Part shown: piece after piece, positions 43,420 to 52,088 of the stretch
How positions within the stretch are numbered: the stretch's first letter is position 1
Layout: every line of letters begins with the position of its first letter
Assembly (NCBI GenBank): GCA_964372215.1
Contig: CAYJQC010000001.1
Coordinates: forward strand, 124,001-188,000
Origin: DAIMFL01 sp964372215
GTDB taxonomy: Bacteria > Pseudomonadota > Alphaproteobacteria > Dongiales > Dongiaceae
Length of the DNA stretch: 64,000 nucleotides
Direction: 5' to 3'
Made by a program: the position numbers and the translations under genes
The notes under the pieces: generated by a model
Database searches by the model: none
What the model saw: only the letters and a program-made list of their open reading frames with translations
Told to the model about the DNA's origin: nothing

Positions 43420-45009
43420 ATGACCGGCGCAGTCGAAACCGATGGGATGACGCCGGGCGTGAGCCCGGAAGCCAGCGCCGGCGGGCGCCGCGCACGCGGC
43501 GGCGCCGAGGCGCGGCGCGCGGTGCGCAGCAAGCCGAAGCTCGAGCAGCTCCCGTACATCACCCGCAAGATTCCGGTGACCGAGGTGCTCGGCGAGGAGG
43601 GACTCGCGATCATCGAGGGCAATGCCGACACCATCCTCGAGGAGACCGGGATCGAGTTCCGCGACGACGAGGAGGCGCTGCAGCTCTGGCGCGATGCCGG
43701 CGCCGACGTCAAGGGAACCCGCATCCATTTCCCGCGCGGCCTGCCGCGCAGCCTGATCCAGAAGACTGCGCCCCGGCAATACACCCAGCATGCCCGCAAT
43801 CCCGCGCGCAATGTCGAGATCGGCGGCAGCCACACGGTGTTCGCGCCGGTCTACGGTCCGCCCTTCATCCGCAATCTCGACGAAGGGCGGCGCTACGCCA
43901 CGATCGAGGACTTCCGCAATTTCGTGAAGCTCGCCTACATGTCGCCGGCGATCCATCATTCCGGCGGAACGGTGTGCGAGCCGGTCGACCTGCCGGTGAA
44001 CAAGCGGCATCTCGACATGGTGTACAGCCATATCCGCTATTCCGATAAGCCGTTCATGGGCTCGGTGACCCAGCCCGAGCGCGCGGCCGACACCGTGGAG
44101 ATGGCGAAGATCCTGTTCGGCGCCGACTTCCTCGACACGCACACGGTGATCACCAGCCTGATCAACGCCAACTCGCCGATGGTGTGGGACGGCACCATGC
44201 TGGGCGCCCTGAAGGTCTATGCCCGCGCCAACCAGGCCTGCGTGGTGACGCCGTTCATCCTGGCCGGCGCCATGAGCCCGGTGACGGTGGCCGGCACGCT
44301 GGCCCAGGTGCTGGCCGAGGTGCTGGCGGGGGCCGCCACCACCCAGCTGGTGCGCCCGGGCGCGCCGGTCATCTTCGGCGTGTTCGCCAGCTCGATCTCG
44401 ATGCAGTCGGGCGCGCCGACCTTCGGCACGCCGGAGCCGACCCTGGTGTCGCTGGCGGCCGGGCAGCTCGCGCGCCGGCTCGGCATCCCGTTCCGCACCG
44501 GCGGCTCGCTCTGCGCCTCCAAGGTGCCCGACGCCCAGGCCGCCTATGAGAGCGCCCAGACCATCCTGCCGACGATCCTCGCCGGCACCAATTTCGTGCT
44601 GCACGGGGCGGGCTGGCTCGAGGGCGGCCTCGCCTCGGGCTACGAGAAGTTCGTCATGGACACCGACCAGCTCGGCATGATGCAGAAGCTGTCGGGCGGC
44701 GTCGACCTCAGTGAGAACGGCCAGGCGATGGACGCGATCCGCGAAGTAGGGCCGGGCAGCCATTTCCTCGGCTGCGCCCATACCCAGGCCAATTTCGAGA
44801 CCGCGTTCTATCGCTCGACCATCGCCGACAACAACAGCTACGAGCAGTGGGAGTCGGAAGGCGCCCTCGACGCGGCGCAGCGCGCCAACAAGCTGTGGAA
44901 GCGCATGCTCTCCGAGTACGAGGCGCCGGCCCTCGATCCCGCCATCGACGAAGCGCTCACGGCCTACATCGCCGGCAAGAAGGCGGCGGTGCCGGATTCG
45001 AACGTCTGA
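43420..45009 (+). CDS. Trimethylamine methyltransferase (MttB) superfamily protein, no pyrrolysine
   Basis: This 529-residue MttB-superfamily protein has no in-frame amber codon, so it belongs to the non-pyrrolysine branch, which includes glycine betaine and other quaternary-amine methyltransferases. ATG at 43420 (MTGAVETDGM) has GGAG upstream. Core features include ILEETGIEFRDDEEALQLWRDAGADV, HHSGGTVCEPVDLP and GSLCASKVPDAQAAYES. Such enzymes move a methyl group to a corrinoid protein, but no corrinoid or activator gene is nearby. Context between betaine methyltransferase and sarcosine oxidase suggests a betaine-type substrate. Confidence 0.8.
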   Translation: MTGAVETDGMTPGVSPEASAGGRRARGGAEARRAVRSKPKLEQLPYITRKIPVTEVLGEEGLAIIEGNADTILEETGIEFRDDEEALQLWRDAGADVKGTRIHFPRGLPRSLIQKTAPRQYTQHARNPARNVEIGGSHTVFAPVYGPPFIRNLDEGRRYATIEDFRNFVKLAYMSPAIHHSGGTVCEPVDLPVNKRHLDMVYSHIRYSDKPFMGSVTQPERAADTVEMAKILFGADFLDTHTVITSLINANSPMVWDGTMLGALKVYARANQACVVTPFILAGAMSPVTVAGTLAQVLAEVLAGAATTQLVRPGAPVIFGVFASSISMQSGAPTFGTPEPTLVSLAAGQLARRLGIPFRTGGSLCASKVPDAQAAYESAQTILPTILAGTNFVLHGAGWLEGGLASGYEKFVMDTDQLGMMQKLSGGVDLSENGQAMDAIREVGPGSHFLGCAHTQANFETAFYRSTIADNNSYEQWESEGALDAAQRANKLWKRMLSEYEAPALDPAIDEALTAYIAGKKAAVPDSNV

Positions 45010-45013
45010 GCCG

Positions 45014-45106
45014 ATGAGCGGCGCGCTGCGTGCCACCGGCGGGTGCCTGTGCGGCGCCGTGCGCTACCACGTGAAGATCCCGACGGCGCAGGCAAAGCGG
45101 GAATGA
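45014..45106 (+). pseudogene. Remnant of a GFA/CENP-V-type zinc protein
   Basis: The 30-codon frame MSGALRATGGCLCGAVRYHV... is the N-terminal signature of GFA-family proteins (GGCLCGAVRY with two zinc cysteines), then stops after QAKRE. Full members have about 120-150 residues, so most of the gene is gone. It follows the MttB-like gene by 4 bp. Loss of a formaldehyde-related gene at a demethylation locus is a small surprise. Confidence 0.55.
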
Positions 45107-45119
45107 AGCGCCGCGGCCC

Positions 45120-45488
45120 TCAGAACGCGAGCGCCCGGCCCGGGATCAGCACCGAGTCATAGCGCTTGGCGGCCTCCGGAACGCCCCAAATGATGTGATC
45201 GCCGTCGCGGTAGATGTCGTAGCAGCTCTCGCCCGACATCGCCCAGACCGAGCAGTAGCGGTCGTCCCGGACCCGCCAGCTTCCGGTATCGGGCTGCCGG
45301 CCCTTCGGCGCATCGATCGTCGCGCCGCCGGCGTCGAAGTAGCTGCGATACTCGGTGGCGCCCCACATGCCGTAGACCGTGTTGCCGGTGAGCGCCTCGG
45401 CGATCTCCGGCCCGGTCAGCTTGCGCGCCTCGGCGTTCGCCGTGGCGCTGATCGCCAGCAGCGCAATGGCGAGCGCAGCGGCCTTCAT
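45120..45488 (-). CDS. Small exported hypothetical protein
   Basis: This 122-residue protein has a signal peptide (MKAAALAIALLAISATANA) and a mature part beginning EARKLTGPEIAEALTGNTVYG, a pattern shared by small periplasmic DUF995-like proteins, with two cysteines (YCSVW and SCYDIY) likely to form a disulfide. It is the last gene after soxG, 9 bp downstream on the same strand, so it may be cotranscribed with the oxidase. Function is unknown. Confidence 0.6.
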   Translation of the reverse strand: MKAAALAIALLAISATANAEARKLTGPEIAEALTGNTVYGMWGATEYRSYFDAGGATIDAPKGRQPDTGSWRVRDDRYCSVWAMSGESCYDIYRDGDHIIWGVPEAAKRYDSVLIPGRALAF

Positions 45489-45497
45489 GGCCGTCGC

Positions 45498-46124
45498 CTA
45501 CCCGGCAACCGCCACGCCGAACTCGCGGCAGGCGCCCTCGAGCCAGCTCCAGAGATAGTCGGCGAAGCTGTTGAGCACGTGGAGCTCGTAGCTCGGCCCG
45601 TCGTCGAGCTGGCGCAGGATCACGTTGGCCGCGGCGAGCGCGGTCTGGGCGCATTGCCCCGGCCCGAACACGCGCGGGTGCAGGTCGATCGGGGTGCCCT
45701 TGGCCAGCAGGTCGCGGGCACGGGGTCCGGCGATAGCGATGACGGTGCGCGCCTCCGACACGTCGGTCGCCGCGGCATGCCGGCCGGCGAGGGCGACGCG
45801 CAGGGTGCCGACGAGCGCCGCCTCGCGCCCCGCCGTGGCCGGGTCGCCTGGGCCGGTGATCAGCCACTCGTCGGGCGCCAGCCAGAGGGCGGCGAGATCG
45901 CCGGCGGTCGCCACCGTGTTGGCGACGGTCGGCAGGGCGAGCCCGGTCGCCTGGCGCACCGCGCTGGTGAAGCCGGGATCGCCGGCTGGTCCGCGCAGGT
46001 TGACCTGCAGGCGATGCGCCCGCTCGGACAGGGTGACGCCGGCCCGGGCCGTGCCGGCCGCCGCGGCGCGCGCCGGCAGGCCGAGATGGGTCAGGGCGGT
46101 CTGGCGGAGATAGGCCTCAACCAT
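45498..46124 (-). CDS. soxG: Sarcosine oxidase gamma subunit
   Basis: This 208-residue GcvT-like small subunit of heterotetrameric sarcosine oxidase contributes to the folate side of the complex. Typical segments are LGLPARAAAAGTARAGVTLSE, ALWLAPDEWLI and DLHPRVFGPGQCAQT. It overlaps the end of soxA by 8 bp. The complex oxidises sarcosine to glycine, releasing hydrogen peroxide and formaldehyde or 5,10-methylenetetrahydrofolate. Confidence 0.85.
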   Translation of the reverse strand: MVEAYLRQTALTHLGLPARAAAAGTARAGVTLSERAHRLQVNLRGPAGDPGFTSAVRQATGLALPTVANTVATAGDLAALWLAPDEWLITGPGDPATAGREAALVGTLRVALAGRHAAATDVSEARTVIAIAGPRARDLLAKGTPIDLHPRVFGPGQCAQTALAAANVILRQLDDGPSYELHVLNSFADYLWSWLEGACREFGVAVAG

Positions 46125-49100
46125 CGATGCGCTTCCCTTCCGGGTCGTAGAACTTGGGCTCGACGATGCTCGCCCGGATGACGCGGTCGACGAGCGGGAC
46201 GAACACGGTCTGGCCCATGCGGTTGCGGCCGTTCCGGATGACGCCCATGGCGATCGAGCGGCCGCAATTGGGGCTCCAGTAACTCGAGGTGACGTGGCCG
46301 ATCATGTCCATCGGCGGCTTGTCCTTGAGCACCTCCACCACCTGGGCGCCCTCGGTGATCACCTCGCTCGGGTTCTCGGTCAGCAGCCCGACCAGGTGCT
46401 TGCGGTCGGGACGGGCGGTGTCGGCGCGGGCGAGCGAGCGCTTGCCGATGAAATCCGGCTTCGCCTTGCTGACGATCCAGCCCATGCCGAGATCGTGCGG
46501 CGTCTGGGTGCCGTCGGTCTCCTGGCCGACGATGATGAAGCCCTTCTCGGCCCGCAGCACATGCATCGCCTCGGTGCCGTAGGGCGTGATCTGGTACTTC
46601 TCTCCCGCCGTCATCAGCGCCTGCCACAGCGCGGTGGCGAAGCTCGGCGCCACGTTGATCTCGTAGGACAGCTCGCCGGTGAAGCTGATGCGATAGACCC
46701 GCGCCGGGATGCCGGCGACATGGCCCTCCTTCAGCGACATGAACGGGAAGGTCGCGGGATCGAGATCGATGTCGCTGGTGAGCTCGGCCAGCAGCTTGCG
46801 GCTCATCGGGCCGGCGATGCCGACCGTCGCCCACTGTTCGGTGACGCTGGTGCAATGGACCTTCATGTCCGGCCATTCGCATTGCAGCCAGTTCTCGAGC
46901 CAGGCCAGCACCCGCGCCGCGCCGCCGGTCGTGGTCGTCATGAGATAGTGGTGCTCGCCGAGGCGGGTGGTGACGCCGTCGTCGAACACCATGCCGTCCT
47001 CGCCCAGCATCAGGCCGTAGCGGCTCTGGCCGATGGCGAGCTTGTTCCAGGCATTGGTGTAGACCCAGTTCAGCAGCGCGATCGCGTCCGGTCCCTGGAT
47101 GTCGATCTTGCCCAGCGTCGAGGCGTCGACGATGCCGACGCTGGTGCGGACCGCCTTCACCTCGCGGTTGACCGCGTCGTGCATGGCCTCGCCCGGCTTC
47201 GGGTAGTACCAGGCGCGGCGCCACTGGCCGACATTCTCGAACGGCGCGCCGACGCTCTCGTGCCAGTGGTGCAGCGGCGAGCGGCGGATCGGGTCGAGCA
47301 GGTCGCCCTTCTCGTGGCCGGCGAAGACGCTGATGGTCACCGGCGTATAGGGCGGCCGGAAGGTGGTGGTGCCGACCGCCGGGATCTCGGCGCCGAGCGT
47401 CTGGGACAGGATCGCCAGGGCGTTCACGTTGCTGGTCTTGCCCTGGTCGGTGCCCATGCCGGTGGTGGTGTAGCGCTTGACATGCTCGACCGAGCGATAG
47501 CCCTCGCGCGACGCCAGTTGCAGGTCGGCGGCGGTCACGTCGTTCTGATAATCGACGAAATGCTTGGCGCCATGGCCGACCGGCTTGCCATGCGGCACCA
47601 GCCAGACCGGCTTCAGCGGTTCCTCCGCCAGTGCCGCCGCGGCGCTCGGCGCCGCGCCGGGCTTGCCGTCGAGGCCGGCGTCCCTGGCCGCCGCCGCGCC
47701 GGCTTCGAAGCCCTGGGCCAGGCATGCGGCCAGGGCGAAGCGGCCGTCGCAGGCGCCGGCGTTGCGCAGCTTCTGGATGCATTTGTCCGGCACGAAGGCG
47801 GCGAGGCCCTCGTCGAAACGCAGCTTGCCGATCGCCTGGGAGAACAGATGCACGGTCGGGTTCCAGCCGCCGGACATGCACACGACGTCGCAGGAGATGG
47901 CGCGCGCCGGCCCGGCCAGGGCGCCGCCGGCGGCATCGAGCGGCGCGACCGAGACGCCATTCACCTGCTTGCGGCCGGCGGTGGCGACGATGCCGTGGCC
48001 GGCCAGGATCTCGATCCCCTTGTCGCGCGCGGCGGCGGCGAGCGGCCCGCGCGGCTCGGCGCGCAGATCGACGATCGCCGCTACGGTGACCCCGGCTTCG
48101 GCGAGGTCGAGGGCGGTGCGGTAGGCGCTGTCGTTGTTGGTGAAGACCACCGCGCGCCGGCCCGGCGCCACGCCGAAGCGGTTGACGTAGATGTGCGCCG
48201 CGCTCGCCAGCATGACTCCGGGCAGGTCGTTGTCGGCGAACACCAGCGGCCGCTCGAGCGCGCCGGTCGCCAGCACCACCTGCCCGGCGCGCAGCTTCCA
48301 CAGGCGCTGGCGCGGCTGGTTCGCCGGCGCCGCGGCGCCGAGATGGTCGGTCACCCGCTCGATCAGCTCGAGCCGGTTGTGATCGTAGTAGCCGTAGGCG
48401 GTGGTGCGGGCGAGGATCCTGACCTCGGGCATGCCCGCCAGCTCGGCCAGGGCGGCGGCGACCCATTCCGATGCCGGCTTGCCGTCGATGGTCTCGTGGG
48501 CGGAGAGCAGCGCGCCGCCCGGCTCCGGCTGCTCGTCGCACAGCACCACGCGGGCGCCGCTGCGGGCCGCGGCGAGCGCCGCGGCGAGACCGGCCGGGCC
48601 GGCGCCCACCACCGCCACGTCGCAATGAGCAAAGGTCTTGTCGTAGTGATCGGGGTCCGGCGCCTCCGGGCAGCGGCCGAGGCCGGCGGCCCGGCGGATG
48701 AAGTGCTCGTACTTCATCCAGAAGCTCTTCGGCCACATGAAGGTCTTGTAGTAGAAGCCGGCGGGGAACAGGCGCGACATCGCACCGTTGACCGCGCCGA
48801 TGTCGAACTCCACCGACGGCCAGGCGTTCTGGCTGGCCGCTGCCAGCCCGTCGAACAGCTCGACCTGGGTGGCGCGCAGGTTGGGCTCGGTGCGCGCGCC
48901 GGCGCCGAGCTGCACCAGCGCGTTCGGCTCTTCCGAGCCGGCGCTCATGATGCCGCGCGGGCGGTGGTACTTGAAGCTCCGGCCGACCAGGGAAACGCCG
49001 CTCGCGATCAGCGCCGAGGCCAGGGTGTCGCCCTGGAATCCCGTAAGGTCCTGGCCGTTGAAGCGGAAGCGCAGCGGCTTCGAGCGGTCGATGCGGCCGC

Positions 49101-49131
49101 CCTGCGCCAGGCGATGGCCCTGTCCGTTCAC
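46117..49131 (-). CDS. soxA: Sarcosine oxidase alpha subunit
   Basis: This 1,004-residue subunit has an N-terminal 2Fe-2S-fold-like domain (residues about 18-100, PLRFRFNGQDLTGFQGDTLA), an NAD-binding flavoprotein region (VAVVGAGPAGLAAALAAARSG from about 172), and a C-terminal GcvT domain (from about 600, QWRRAWYYPKPGEAMHD to GMGWIVSKAKPDFIGK) that binds tetrahydrofolate. The length and order match known SoxA. It follows soxD by 13 bp and overlaps soxG by 8 bp. It carries the channel between the flavin sites and the folate site. Confidence 0.9.
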   Translation of the reverse strand: MNGQGHRLAQGGRIDRSKPLRFRFNGQDLTGFQGDTLASALIASGVSLVGRSFKYHRPRGIMSAGSEEPNALVQLGAGARTEPNLRATQVELFDGLAAASQNAWPSVEFDIGAVNGAMSRLFPAGFYYKTFMWPKSFWMKYEHFIRRAAGLGRCPEAPDPDHYDKTFAHCDVAVVGAGPAGLAAALAAARSGARVVLCDEQPEPGGALLSAHETIDGKPASEWVAAALAELAGMPEVRILARTTAYGYYDHNRLELIERVTDHLGAAAPANQPRQRLWKLRAGQVVLATGALERPLVFADNDLPGVMLASAAHIYVNRFGVAPGRRAVVFTNNDSAYRTALDLAEAGVTVAAIVDLRAEPRGPLAAAARDKGIEILAGHGIVATAGRKQVNGVSVAPLDAAGGALAGPARAISCDVVCMSGGWNPTVHLFSQAIGKLRFDEGLAAFVPDKCIQKLRNAGACDGRFALAACLAQGFEAGAAAARDAGLDGKPGAAPSAAAALAEEPLKPVWLVPHGKPVGHGAKHFVDYQNDVTAADLQLASREGYRSVEHVKRYTTTGMGTDQGKTSNVNALAILSQTLGAEIPAVGTTTFRPPYTPVTISVFAGHEKGDLLDPIRRSPLHHWHESVGAPFENVGQWRRAWYYPKPGEAMHDAVNREVKAVRTSVGIVDASTLGKIDIQGPDAIALLNWVYTNAWNKLAIGQSRYGLMLGEDGMVFDDGVTTRLGEHHYLMTTTTGGAARVLAWLENWLQCEWPDMKVHCTSVTEQWATVGIAGPMSRKLLAELTSDIDLDPATFPFMSLKEGHVAGIPARVYRISFTGELSYEINVAPSFATALWQALMTAGEKYQITPYGTEAMHVLRAEKGFIIVGQETDGTQTPHDLGMGWIVSKAKPDFIGKRSLARADTARPDRKHLVGLLTENPSEVITEGAQVVEVLKDKPPMDMIGHVTSSYWSPNCGRSIAMGVIRNGRNRMGQTVFVPLVDRVIRASIVEPKFYDPEGKRIDG

Positions 49132-49144
49132 GTCGGAACTCCCG

Positions 49145-49426
49145 TCACTTCGTGGAGGCGGGCGGCTGCTCGCCCATCCGGTAGACCGCCAGAATCTCGT
49201 GGGTCACGGTGTGGCGCGCGATGTTGAACCAGCGGCGGCAGCCGCGCGCGTGGTTCCAGCGCTCGTAGTGCACGCCCTTGGGATTCTTGCGCATGAACAG
49301 GTAGTCGGCCCACTGGGCGTCGTTCATGGCGTCGGAACCGGCCGGGCGTGCGATATGCGCCTCGCCGCCGCAGGAGAATTCGCTCTCGTCGCGCGGCCCG
49401 CAATGCGGGCAGTGAATCAGCAGCAT
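49145..49426 (-). CDS. soxD: Sarcosine oxidase delta subunit
   Basis: This 93-residue zinc-binding subunit has CPHCGPRDESEFSCGGEAHI at the N-terminus, the usual Cys/His metal site, and the conserved DAQWADYLFMRKNPKG and GCRRWFNIARHTVTHEI. The ATG at 49426 gives the standard length. It lies between soxB (10 bp) and soxA (13 bp), as in classical sox operons. Confidence 0.9.
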   Translation of the reverse strand: MLLIHCPHCGPRDESEFSCGGEAHIARPAGSDAMNDAQWADYLFMRKNPKGVHYERWNHARGCRRWFNIARHTVTHEILAVYRMGEQPPASTK

Positions 49427-49436
49427 GTCCGTGTTC

Positions 49437-50690
49437 CTAATGCGCGACGCCGGCGGCGCCGTGCTCGTCGATCAGGTAGCCCGAGGTGAAGCGTTCGAGC
49501 GCGAAGGGCAGGGCGAGGGGGTGCGGCCGGTCGTTGGCGATGGTGTCGGCGAACACCCAGCCCGAGCCCGGCGTCGCCTTGAAGCCGCCGGTGCCCCAGC
49601 CGCAGTTGAAGAACATGCCGGCGACCGGCGTCTTGCCGATGATCGGGCTGGCGTCGGGGCAGACGTCGACGATGCCGCCCCATTGCCGCATCATCTTCAG
49701 GCGCCCGAAGATCGGGAACAGCTCGGTCAGCGACCCGAGCTGGTGCTCGACGACGTGCGGGCTGCCGCGCTGGGCGTAGGAGTTGTAGCCGTCGATGCCG
49801 GCGCCCAGCACCAGCTCGCCCTTGTCGGACTGGCTGACATAGACATGGACCGCCGGCGACATGACGACCGTGTCGAGCACCGGCTTGACCGGCTCCGACA
49901 CCAGCGCCTGCAGCGGGTGGCTCTCGATCGGCAGGCGGAAGCCGGCCATGCCGGCCATCACGCTGGAATGGCCGGCGGTCACCACGCCGACCTTCTTGGC
50001 GCCGATGAAGCCCTTGCTGGTCTCGATCCCCTCGACCCGGCCGTTGGCGGTGCGGAAGCCGGTGACCTCGCAGTTCTGGATGATGTCGACGCCGCGGGAA
50101 TCGGCGCCGCGGGCGAAGCCCCAGGCGACCGCATCGTGGCGCGCGGTGCCGCCGCGCCGCTGCAGCGAGGCGCCGAGCACCGGGTGGCGCGCCTTCGGGT
50201 CGCAGTTCAGGATCGGGCAGAATTCCTTGATCTGGGCGACGTCGAGGATGTCGGAGTCGATGCCGTTCAGGCGGATCGCGTTGACCCGGCGCCGGAGATC
50301 CCTGAGCTCGTGCTGGTTGTGCGCCAGGCTCATCAGCCCGCGCTGGCTGAACATGGTGTTGAAGTTGAGCTCCTGGGAGAGCCCCTCCCACAGCTTCAGC
50401 GAATGCTCATAGAGATGGGCGCTCTCGTCCCACAGGTAGTTGGAGCGCACGATGGTGGTGTTGCGTCCGGTATTGCCGCCGCCGAGCCAGCCCTTCTCGA
50501 TCACCGCCACGTTGGCGACGCCGTGGTTCTTCGCCAAGTAGTAGGCGGTGGCGAGGCCGTGGCCGCCGCCGCCGACGATCACCACGTCGTAGGCCGCCTT
50601 GGGCGCCGGGCTGCGCCACGCCTCCTGCCAGTCGCGGTGATGGCTGAGGGCGTTGCGGGCAAGGCTGAAGATCGAATAGCGGGATTTCAT
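49437..50690 (-). CDS. soxB: Sarcosine oxidase beta subunit
   Basis: This 417-residue flavoprotein subunit has an FAD motif (DVVIVGGGGHGLATAYYLAKN near residues 35-55) and the ARHDAVAW segment around residues 180-187, whose histidine covalently binds FMN in the heterotetramer. The start at 50690 (MKSRYSIFSLARNAL) is the family N-terminus. It opens the operon soxB-soxD-soxA-soxG and is transcribed divergently from a GbdR-like regulator. A paralogue is at 55610. Confidence 0.9.
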   Translation of the reverse strand: MKSRYSIFSLARNALSHHRDWQEAWRSPAPKAAYDVVIVGGGGHGLATAYYLAKNHGVANVAVIEKGWLGGGNTGRNTTIVRSNYLWDESAHLYEHSLKLWEGLSQELNFNTMFSQRGLMSLAHNQHELRDLRRRVNAIRLNGIDSDILDVAQIKEFCPILNCDPKARHPVLGASLQRRGGTARHDAVAWGFARGADSRGVDIIQNCEVTGFRTANGRVEGIETSKGFIGAKKVGVVTAGHSSVMAGMAGFRLPIESHPLQALVSEPVKPVLDTVVMSPAVHVYVSQSDKGELVLGAGIDGYNSYAQRGSPHVVEHQLGSLTELFPIFGRLKMMRQWGGIVDVCPDASPIIGKTPVAGMFFNCGWGTGGFKATPGSGWVFADTIANDRPHPLALPFALERFTSGYLIDEHGAAGVAH

Positions 50691-51053
50691 CGCGGGCGTC
50701 GAGCCTTCCCCTGTTGAGATCCCACGGAGCCTCCACCAGGAGCCTCCACGGGGACACTTGCGCGGAACCGCCATGGTCGGCCCCGGCCGGCCGAAGGCGA
50801 TGGTGGCAGCGCCCCCCACCGGATTCAATGGCCGGTTTCAGCTTACGCCCTCGGCGGCGGAAATCCGCCCTTGCGCGTCATCGCGGCGGGCCGGCGGCGC
50901 CCCCCGGTTTTCAGCCTGATTCCGCGCGGCCGGCTGCGGGCGACAGCACCTGAGCGCCACGCCCCTCGCAAGCGGCTCAACGTCACCATTTATTCGGTTT
51001 GCGACATGGCCTATGGTGCGCCCGGTTTCGGCCTCGTTGGATCACGTAGAGCC
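50691..51053. other. Divergent region between soxB and the GbdR-like gene
   Basis: About 360 bp without a supported gene. It holds a tandem direct repeat GGAGCCTCCAC at about 50727-50737 and 50741-50751, 14 bp apart. It should contain both promoters and the regulator's binding site, but none could be assigned with certainty. TTATTCGGTTTGCGAC near 50992 resembles a sequence at 56973. Confidence 0.4.
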
Positions 51054-52079
51054 ATGTTCGGAGCGGCCTCGGCGGTACTGCCCCAGCGCATCGCCTTCAT
51101 CCTGGTTCCCCAGTTCTCGATGATCGCCTTCACCTCGGCGGTGGAGCCCCTGCGCCTCGCCAACCGGGCCAGCGGCAAGGCGCTGTACGACTGGCACCTG
51201 TTCTCGACCGACGGCAAGCCGGTGGCGGCGAGCAACGGCATCGTGCTGCATCCCGAGAGCGGGATCGAGCAGGCCCAGGGCTACGGCACCGTCGTGCTGT
51301 GCAGCGGCATCGACGGCCACCGCTTCCAGGACAAGAACCTGTTCGCCTGGCTGCGGCGCATGGACCGGGCCGGCGCCGACCTCGGCGCGCTGTGCACCGG
51401 CAGCCATGTGCTGGCCCATGCCGGGCTGCTGGACGGCCATCGCTGCACCATCCACTGGGAGAACCTGGCGAGCTTCGCCGAGGAATTCCCTGAGATCGAG
51501 GTGACGGCGGAGCTGTTCGAGATCGACCGCAACCGCTTCACCTGCGCCGGCGGCACCGCGGCGCTCGACATGATGCTCAACCTGGTCGCGCTGCAGCACG
51601 GGCACGAGCTGGCGACCAACGTCTCCGACCAGTTCATGCACGAGCGCATCCGCGACCGGCACGACCAGCAGCGCATGGCGCTGCCGGTGCGGCTCGGCGT
51701 GCGCCATCCGAAGCTGATTTCCGTCATCAAGTCGATGGAGGCGAATCTCGAGGAGCCGCTGAGCCGCGGCGATCTGGCGGAGGAGGCGGATCTGTCGAGC
51801 CGCCAGCTCGAGCGGCTGTTCCGCAAGTATCTCGGCCGCTCGCCGGCGCGCTATTACGTCGAGCTCAGGCTGAACCGGGCGCGGCTGCTGCTGCTGCAGA
51901 CCAACATGTCTGTCATCGACGTGGCGCTCGCCTGCGGCTTCGTCTCGGCCTCGCATTTCTCAAAATGCTACCGCGACTATTTCGGCAAGACCCCGCGCCA
52001 CGAGCGCAGCCGGCCGGCATTGGGGCAGGCAGCCGCGGCGCCGGCGGCGCTCGGCGCCCTCAAGAATGCCGGGGTCTGA
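51054..52079 (+). CDS. GlxA-family AraC regulator, GbdR-like
   Basis: This 341-residue regulator has an N-terminal GATase1-like ligand domain (RIAFILVPQFSMIAFTSAVEPLRLANRAS, with GADLGALCTGSHVLAHAGLL) and a C-terminal AraC DNA-binding domain (ADLSSRQLERLFRKYLGRSP, then VIDVALACGFVSASHFSKCYRDYFG). It looks like GbdR, which in pseudomonads activates betaine, dimethylglycine and sarcosine genes. It diverges from soxB, so control of the sox operon is likely. An upstream ATG at 51006 is an alternative start. Confidence 0.82.
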   Translation: MFGAASAVLPQRIAFILVPQFSMIAFTSAVEPLRLANRASGKALYDWHLFSTDGKPVAASNGIVLHPESGIEQAQGYGTVVLCSGIDGHRFQDKNLFAWLRRMDRAGADLGALCTGSHVLAHAGLLDGHRCTIHWENLASFAEEFPEIEVTAELFEIDRNRFTCAGGTAALDMMLNLVALQHGHELATNVSDQFMHERIRDRHDQQRMALPVRLGVRHPKLISVIKSMEANLEEPLSRGDLAEEADLSSRQLERLFRKYLGRSPARYYVELRLNRARLLLLQTNMSVIDVALACGFVSASHFSKCYRDYFGKTPRHERSRPALGQAAAAPAALGALKNAGV

Positions 52080-52088
52080 TCTTCCGGC

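Noticed and set aside
43405..45009. Pyrrolysine-containing MttB
   Set aside because: The frame has no internal amber codon, so this is a non-pyrrolysine MttB-family protein.
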